From positions 1 to 5,261 of the forward strand of contig CAJMPK010000109.1 of the NCBI GenBank assembly GCA_905215205.1: a stretch of 5,261 bases of DNA. The letters are read 5' to 3'. The translations under genes were made by a program, and so were the position numbers. This document shows, piece after piece, positions 1-5,261 of the stretch. Numbering within the stretch: position 1 is the first letter of the stretch; each line of letters starts with the position of its first letter. Origin of the DNA: an uncultured bacterium (GTDB taxonomy: Bacteria; Actinomycetota; Coriobacteriia; Coriobacteriales; Coriobacteriaceae). Under the pieces are notes generated by a model that was not told where the DNA came from, searched no databases, and saw only the letters and a list, made by a program, of their open reading frames with translations.

Positions 1-1756
<1,756 letters not shown>

Positions 1757-1757
<1 letters not shown>

Positions 1758-2905
1758 TGGCTGAGGCTTTAGAGGTAACGCCCGCCGAGCTGGACGCGTT
1801 TGCGGACCGGCTCGGTGAGGTCGAGTCGTATCTCCACCTGGACGAGAAGCGTACCCGCGTGTCCGAGCTCGAGGCCAAAAGTGTTGCCCCTGGCTTTTGG
1901 GATGACGCCGACGCCGCTCGTGCCACCATGGAGGAGATTGCGCGCAACAAGGAGGATATCGCTGCCGTGGACACCGCGCGCGGCGAGCTTTCCGATGCCC
2001 GCGCCGCGCTGGAGCTTGCCGAGGAGATGGGCGATGACCCCGATGCCGCTGCGCTGCGTGAGGAGGCTGCCGCCACGGCGGAGCGCCTATCCCGCGCCAT
2101 CGACGAGCTTGAGCTTGCGAGCTGGTTTACCGGGGAGTTCGACCATGGCGACGCGATTGTGACCATCAAGCCCGGACAGGGTGGCTTGGAGGCCCAGGAC
2201 TGGACCTTCATGCTCTTTAAGATGTACATGAAGTACTGCCAGCGTCGCGGCTGGAAGGTCACCATCAACGACTGTCCCGCAGCCGAGGTCATCGGCATCG
2301 ACCGCGCGACCTTTACTGTCGAGGGCAAGGACGCATTTGGCATGCTGCGCGCCGAGGCCGGCGTCCACCGCTTGGTGCGCATCAGCCCCACCGACGACAA
2401 GAAGCGCCGCCAGACCACGTTTGCCGGCGTCGAGGTCATCCCCGTGCTACCCGATGATATCGACATCGAGATCAGTCCCGATGACATCCGCGTGGACGTG
2501 TACCACGCGAGCGGCCCGGGCGGTCAGGGCGTCAACACCACTGACTCCGCCGTGCGCGTGACGCATTTTCCCAGCGGCATTGTGGTCACCTGCCAAAACG
2601 AGCGCAGCCAGATCCAGAACAAGGCCGCGTGCATGCAGATCCTCAAGGCTCGCCTGTACGAGATTGAGCTCGAGAAGCGCGCCGAGGCGCTCGATGAGAT
2701 CCGTGGGCCCAAGACCACGATTGGTTTTGGCAACCAGATTCGCAGCTACGTGCTCTACCCGTATCAGATGGTTAAGGACCTACGCACGGGCGTGGAGACC
2801 AGCAATGTCGAGGCCGTTCTTGACGATGGTGACCTGGACCCGTTTGTTATTGGCTATCACCGTTGGGCTACCGGCAACGCTGACGCGGAGACCCCGTCTG
2901 CATAA
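1757..2905 (+). CDS. prfB: Peptide chain release factor 2 (RF2), frameshift-independent
   Basis: RF2 recognises UAA and UGA in the ribosomal A site and triggers peptidyl-tRNA hydrolysis. The 382 residues cover the full family (E. coli about 365). An N-terminal helical domain spans about 1-110. The conserved DWTFMLFKMYMKYCQRRGW block follows. The codon-recognition loop is HRLVRISPTDDKKRRQTTF, with the tripeptide S210-P211-T212. The catalytic GGQ is at 255-257 inside SGPGGQGVNTTDSAVR, and the C-terminal block RSYVLYPYQMVKDLRTGVET is conserved. The 45-residue distance from tripeptide to GGQ equals that of E. coli RF2. Two oddities stand out. The third tripeptide residue is Thr where RF2 normally has Phe. 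There is also no in-frame UGA or slippery CUU at the classic frameshift position, where codons 25-27 read TAT CTC CAC. The ATG shares its A with the secA stop (TAATG). An AGGA seven bases upstream, inside secA, acts as the ribosome binding site, so the two genes are probably translationally coupled. SDRSQ-type RF2 signature QNERSQ and overall length argue against RF1. Confidence 0.97.
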
Positions 2906-2932
2906 ACCGCCCGGTTCATGTGGAAATGGATT

Positions 2933-2957
2933 AAAACCCTCCCAGCAGGGTGGTTTT
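2933..2957 (+). terminator. Terminator-like hairpin 1 downstream of prfB
   Basis: The bases AAAACC (2933-2938) pair with GGTTTT (2952-2957). Inside, CCC (2941-2943) pairs with GGG (2948-2950) around an AGCA loop, with a small 2x1 internal loop between the stems. An alternative fold pairs ACCCT (2936-2940) with AGGGT (2947-2951). The A-tract, GC core and T-tract arrangement resembles a weak Rho-independent terminator lying 27 bases after the prfB stop. The uridine run is only four bases and is used in the stem, so efficiency is uncertain. It was found by eye, not by energy calculation. Confidence 0.45.
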
Positions 2958-2968
2958 GTATCCAGAGC

Positions 2969-2992
2969 AAACCCTGCGCAGGGGTGGTTTTT
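2969..2992 (+). terminator. Terminator-like hairpin 2, a diverged copy of hairpin 1
   Basis: The bases AAACC (2969-2973) pair with GGTTT (2986-2990). An alternative fold pairs CCCT (2972-2975) with AGGG (2980-2983) around GCGC and closes AAA with TTT across a GTGG bulge. A run of five T ends the element. It has the same architecture as the hairpin 36 bases upstream, so prfB may have tandem terminators, or this may be a duplicated intergenic repeat. Confidence 0.45.
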
Positions 2993-3006
2993 GTCCGGCG
3001 AATCGG

Positions 3007-3012
3007 TAGAAT
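3007..3012 (+). promoter_or_regulatory. Weak candidate -10 box for yitT
   Basis: TAGAAT matches five of six bases of the TATAAT consensus and is the best -10-like hexamer between prfB and yitT. No convincing -35 lies 16-18 bases upstream: that stretch is the T-rich end of hairpin 2 and reads GTGGTT or TGGTTT. Initiation about seven bases downstream would put the 3033-3060 terminator almost at the 5' end of the transcript. It is offered only because yitT needs a promoter and none can fit after the terminator. Confidence 0.2.
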
Positions 3013-3032
3013 CGAATACAGCAAGAAGTTCG

Positions 3033-3060
3033 AAGCGCATCCGTTTGGGTGCGCTTTTTT
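3033..3060 (+). terminator. Strong intrinsic terminator immediately upstream of yitT
   Basis: A 10-bp stem pairs 3033-3042 (AAGCGCATCC) with 3047-3056 (GGGTGCGCTT), with a single T-G wobble. The loop is GTTT. Six T (3055-3060) follow the GC-rich part of the stem, the classic Rho-independent shape. It is the clearest terminator in the gap and probably ends secA-prfB transcription. It abuts the yitT ribosome binding site (3061-3068), so it could also act in the yitT leader as an attenuator or readthrough filter. Confidence 0.8.
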
Positions 3061-3068
3061 GAGGGAGG
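3061..3068 (+). promoter_or_regulatory. Ribosome binding site that fixes the yitT start
   Basis: GAGGGAGG lies four bases before the ATG at 3073, or seven bases measured from its first GAGGG. This supports that ATG over the in-frame GTG at 3049, which sits inside the terminator stem and has no Shine-Dalgarno sequence. Confidence 0.8.
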
Positions 3069-3072
3069 CAGC

Positions 3073-3963
3073 ATGGCATATCGTCTGGACATCAAGCGCA
3101 TTCTTTCGATGAACTTCTTTCACGACCTGCCCCAGATTATGTTGGGGTGCGCTCTGGCCGCTATTGCGACCGACCTGTTTTTGATTCCCAACGGCCTTGC
3201 TGCCGGTGGCGTTACGGGCCTTGCCACCATTATCCAGGCGGTCGGTGCATCGCGCGGCCTATCGCTTCCCGTTGGTATTCAGACGATCGTGATGAACGCC
3301 TTGCTGTTGTTGGTCGTTATGCGCGAGGGCGGCATGTTCTACGTGGTGCAGACCGCGACGGGCTTTGTGCTGCTGGGCTTCTTTACCGATCTGTTCGCCC
3401 CGTTTGTAGCACCTCTGGCGGATGCGGACCTGATGCTCCCTGCCATGTGGGGCGGCATTATTACGGGCATCGGTTACGGCATGGTGTTGCGCGCCGGCGC
3501 CAACACCGGCGGCTCGGACACGATTGGCCAAATCATCTCGCGTAACACCTCGCTGCCGGTGGGCTCGACCGTCATGGCGATCGATGTTGCCGTATGCGCG
3601 CTGTCGGCTCCGGTCTTTTCAATCGAAAACGCACTATATGCAGGCCTTTCGATGGTCATTAGCGGCTACGTGATCGATGCCGTGGTCGATGGTGGCAACA
3701 AACGCCGTATGGTACTCATCATCTCGGACAAGTTCCCTGATATCGCTGCCGATATCATGTATGGCCTGGGTCGTGGTTGTACCAAGTTTAAGGCGACTGG
3801 CATGTATTCGGGTGCCGAGAAGCCGGTGATTATGGTCATCGTGAGCCGTCGAGAGCTCAATACCCTCAAGACGATCGTGCGCGAGCGCGATCCTCACGCC
3901 ATTGTGACGGTCGCTGACGTTACGGAAGCCTTCGGCGAGGGATTCAAGGACATTAGCGCGTAG
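3073..3963 (+). CDS. YitT family integral membrane protein (YitT membrane domain plus DUF2179)
   Basis: The product is 296 residues, the usual family length. The N-terminal two-thirds is hydrophobic, with likely membrane segments near residues 20-37, 43-57, 68-84, 91-110, 124-141, 165-184 and 188-206. It carries the family signatures IPNGLAAGGVTGLATII (38-54) and LRAGANTGGSDTIGQIISR (139-157). The C-terminal soluble DUF2179 domain spans about 213-292, with LIISDKFPDIAADIM, LGRGCTKFKATGMYSG, VSRREL and a final DVTEAFGEGF. The family is widespread in Firmicutes and relatives. Its biochemical function is not established, and transport or a membrane-linked regulatory role are only guesses. Start choice is explained at the ribosome binding site. 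Codon use includes more T-ending and A-ending codons than secA or the transketolase genes, which fits lower expression. It stands alone: a terminator precedes it and a 207-base gap follows. No clear intrinsic terminator with a T-run is seen after its TAG stop. Confidence 0.93.
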   Translation: MAYRLDIKRILSMNFFHDLPQIMLGCALAAIATDLFLIPNGLAAGGVTGLATIIQAVGASRGLSLPVGIQTIVMNALLLLVVMREGGMFYVVQTATGFVLLGFFTDLFAPFVAPLADADLMLPAMWGGIITGIGYGMVLRAGANTGGSDTIGQIISRNTSLPVGSTVMAIDVAVCALSAPVFSIENALYAGLSMVISGYVIDAVVDGGNKRRMVLIISDKFPDIAADIMYGLGRGCTKFKATGMYSGAEKPVIMVIVSRRELNTLKTIVRERDPHAIVTVADVTEAFGEGFKDISA

Positions 3964-3997
3964 GGTCGACTGCGTTCCATCCAAAAGACGTTCACAT

Positions 3998-4015
3998 TGA
4001 TAAACCGTTTCATCA
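3998..4015. promoter_or_regulatory. 18-bp imperfect palindrome, possible operator or small hairpin
   Basis: TGATAAACCGTTTCATCA is centred exactly on CG (4006-4007), and six of eight positions in each arm are complementary. Central-CG palindromes of this size are typical of LacI-family repressor operators. It does not fit the catabolite-repression cre consensus, because the spacing from TG to the central CG is wrong. As RNA it could form a short hairpin, or an overlapping one pairing AACCG (4003-4007) with CGGTT (4017-4021), which might weakly terminate yitT. It lies about 40 bases upstream of the -35 of the candidate transketolase promoter. Confidence 0.3.
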
Positions 4016-4030
4016 GCGGTTCTGCCTGCT

Positions 4031-4085
4031 AAATTGTTCAAATAATGATAAAAACTCTGGTAAAGCCATCAGTTTCCAGCATAAT
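4031..4085 (+). promoter_or_regulatory. Candidate promoter for the transketolase operon
   Basis: The -10 is CATAAT (4080-4085), five of six to consensus. A 17-base spacer separates it from CTGGTA (4057-4062), three of six to TTGACA. An unusually AT-rich run just upstream (4031-4054) could serve as an UP element in this GC-rich genome. Initiation would be near 4092, on a perfect ACGTACGT palindrome (4091-4098), leaving a leader of about 80 bases. A second -10-like hexamer, TCTAAT (4145-4150), lacks a matching -35 and would nearly coincide with the ribosome binding site. Confidence 0.5.
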
Positions 4086-4170
4086 GAATGACGTACGTGC
4101 ATTGCGGCTGTGTTGGGATTACCTTCGGTGCCGTGCGCATTTTGTCTAATGAGGATGAAAGGAAGGCACA

Positions 4171-5001
4171 ATGAGCGACGAAGAGCTCAAAAAGGTTGCC
4201 AACGAGGTAAGGAAGGGCATCGTCACCGGCGTGCACGCTGCCAAGTCCGGCCATCCGGGCGGTTCGCTCGGCGCTGCCGACATCATGACCTATCTGTACT
4301 TTGAGGAAATGAACGTCGACCCGGCCGATCCCCGCAAGGCCGATCGCGATCGCTTCGTGCTTTCCAAGGGTCACTGCGCGCCTGGTCTGTACGCCGTGCT
4401 CGCCGAGCGCGGATTCTTCCCCAAGGAGGACCTCAAGACGCTGCGCCACATCGGCAGTCACCTGCAGGGTCACCCCAACATGAACGACACCCCGGGCGTT
4501 GACATGTCTACCGGTTCGCTCGGCCAGGGCATCTCCGCCGCCGTGGGCATGGCGGTTGCCGCCAAGCACTGGGGCGATACTTACCGCACCTACGCCCTGC
4601 TGGGCGACGGCGAGAGCGAGGAGGGCCAGGTCTGGGAGGCCGCCATGTTTGCCGGCAACCAGCAGCTCGATAACCTCTGCGTGATCGTCGACCACAACGG
4701 CCTTCAGATTGACGGTCCCGTCGAGGAGGTCAACGACCCCATGCCGCTCGCCGACAAGTTCCGTGCCTTTAAGTTCCACGTGGTGGAGCTCGCCGACGGC
4801 AACGACTTCGACCAGATCCGCGCCGCCTTTGCCGAGGCCCGCGCCACCAAGGGTCAGCCGACCGCCATTATCGCCGAGACCACGAAGGGCAAGGGCGTCT
4901 CCTTTATGGAGAACCAGGTGGGTTGGCACGGTAAGGCCCCCAACGATGAACAGTTTGAGCAGGCCATGGCAGAGCTCACGGCCGCCGGAGAGGAGCTCTA
5001 G
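4171..5001 (+). CDS. Transketolase, N-terminal (thiamine diphosphate-binding) subunit
   Basis: Transketolase moves two-carbon ketol units between sugar phosphates in the non-oxidative pentose phosphate pathway, in the cytoplasm. This 276-residue protein equals only the first domain of the roughly 650-residue fused enzyme, the normal size for the split form. Visible motifs: SGHPGG (26-31) and SKGH (65-68), which carry active-site histidines; STGSLGQG (113-120); the cofactor and metal motif GDGESEEGQVWEA (145-157) with its partner Asn in DHNG (N176); and a WHGKAPN block (252-258). The pyrimidine-binding half is supplied by the next gene, so both are needed for activity. AAGGA ends seven bases before the ATG. 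The TAG stop is one base from the next start. Codons are strongly C/G-ending, consistent with high expression. 1-deoxyxylulose-5-phosphate synthase is less likely because the motifs and size follow the split transketolase pattern. Confidence 0.95.
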   Translation: MSDEELKKVANEVRKGIVTGVHAAKSGHPGGSLGAADIMTYLYFEEMNVDPADPRKADRDRFVLSKGHCAPGLYAVLAERGFFPKEDLKTLRHIGSHLQGHPNMNDTPGVDMSTGSLGQGISAAVGMAVAAKHWGDTYRTYALLGDGESEEGQVWEAAMFAGNQQLDNLCVIVDHNGLQIDGPVEEVNDPMPLADKFRAFKFHVVELADGNDFDQIRAAFAEARATKGQPTAIIAETTKGKGVSFMENQVGWHGKAPNDEQFEQAMAELTAAGEEL

Positions 5002-5002
5002 G

Positions 5003-5261
5003 ATGGCAGACGTCAAGAAAATCGCCACGCGCGTAAGCTACGGCGAGGCCCTCGTCGAGCTCGCCAACGAGCACGATGACTTTGTGGTCCTCGACGCCGA
5101 CCTGGCCGCCGCCACGCAGACCGGCAAGTTTAAGGCCGCCTGCCCCGACCGCTTCTTCGATGTGGGCATCGCCGAGAGCAACCTGATGGGTGTTGCCGCC
5201 GGTATCGCGACCACCGGTCGTGTTGCCTTCGCGAGCACCTTTGCCATGTTCGCTGCCGGCC
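5003..5261 (+). CDS. Transketolase, C-terminal subunit (3' end outside window)
   Basis: The 86 visible residues begin MADVKKIATRVSYGEAL, the standard start of the pyrimidine-binding domain of split transketolases. They include VVLDADLAAATQT (28-40) and DVGIAESNLMGVAAGIA (53-69), where E58 is the expected catalytic glutamate that activates the aminopyrimidine of thiamine diphosphate. FASTFAMFAAG follows (76-86), containing the aromatic segment that stacks on the cofactor ring. The full protein is expected to be about 310 residues. The start follows the upstream TAG after one base. AGGAG (4991-4995), inside the end of the upstream gene, is seven bases before the ATG, so the two subunits are probably translationally coupled, which suits a one-to-one complex. 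No anomaly is seen in the visible part. Confidence 0.94.
   Translation, partial: MADVKKIATRVSYGEALVELANEHDDFVVLDADLAAATQTGKFKAACPDRFFDVGIAESNLMGVAAGIATTGRVAFASTFAMFAAG

Larger units (their letters stand above)
2933..2995. repeat. Tandem pair of similar imperfect inverted repeats
   Basis: Two units of about 26 bases begin at 2933 and 2969. They share the order AAACCCT, GC-rich centre, AGGG, TGGTTTT, G, T. The flanks also look alike (GTATCC after unit 1, GTCC after unit 2). Such diverged direct repeats of a hairpin could be duplicated terminators or copies of a dispersed palindromic element. Only two copies are visible here, so a genome-wide family cannot be claimed. Confidence 0.4.

Noticed and set aside
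3005..3060. Possible tRNA suggested by a GTTCGA T-loop-like string near 3029
   Set aside because: No five-base T stem, acceptor stem or anticodon arm can be built around it; the 3' half is the terminator hairpin.
3049..3072. GTG at 3049 as an upstream start for yitT
   Set aside because: The codon lies inside the terminator stem with no Shine-Dalgarno, whereas ATG 3073 has a strong one and matches the family N-terminus.
2918..3112. A 64-codon frame starting M-W-K-W, reminiscent of a tryptophan attenuator leader peptide before terminator hairpins
   Set aside because: It has no ribosome binding site, does not stop near the hairpins, runs through the strong terminator into yitT in another frame, and no tryptophan gene follows.
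3998..4015. Catabolite-responsive cre site
   Set aside because: The TG-to-CG spacing is six bases rather than the four required by the cre consensus.
4086..4170. Thiamine diphosphate riboswitch before the transketolase genes
   Set aside because: The conserved CTGAGA and ACCTGATCTGG-type core strings are absent, and the leader is short for that aptamer.
4069..5028. A 319-codon open frame on the minus strand opposite the transketolase N-terminal gene
   Set aside because: It is a codon-bias shadow of a GC-rich gene. The + strand protein has full transketolase motifs, while the antisense translation has no recognisable domain.

Overview
The window is ordinary chromosomal sequence from a GC-rich Gram-positive bacterium. 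My best guess is a member of the Coriobacteriia, close to Collinsella. That rests on the GC-rich third codon positions, the secA-prfB pairing, an RF2 gene without the usual programmed frameshift, and transketolase split into two subunits. It is an inference from gene style and content, not a database match. All recognised genes are on the + strand. I see no mobile element, CRISPR array, rRNA or tRNA, and no clearly novel system.

Layout: (1) 1-1757 is the 3' two-thirds of secA, the preprotein translocase ATPase, ending in its zinc-binding tail. (2) prfB (peptide release factor 2) starts on the last base of the secA stop codon and ends at 2905. It is a single uninterrupted frame, and its stop-codon-reading tripeptide is Ser-Pro-Thr rather than the usual Ser-Pro-Phe. 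(3) 2906-3072 is a 167-base gap with two similar terminator-like hairpins in tandem and then a strong intrinsic terminator that ends 12 bases before the next start codon. (4) 3073-3963 encodes a YitT-family membrane protein of unknown function. (5) 3964-4170 is a 207-base gap, AT-richer than its surroundings, with an 18-bp imperfect palindrome and a plausible sigma-A-type promoter. (6) 4171-5001 encodes the transketolase N-terminal (thiamine diphosphate-binding) subunit. (7) 5003-5261 is the start of the C-terminal subunit, cut by the window edge.

There appear to be three transcriptional blocks: secA-prfB (translationally coupled), yitT, and the transketolase pair (one-base gap). The two transketolase polypeptides would assemble into one enzyme of the non-oxidative pentose phosphate pathway. 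SecA drives protein export and RF2 terminates translation. Their linkage is also familiar from Firmicutes and does not imply a shared pathway.

The points most worth following up are the SPT tripeptide in RF2, the absence of the RF2 frameshift, and the terminator sitting directly against the yitT ribosome binding site with no room for a promoter between them.
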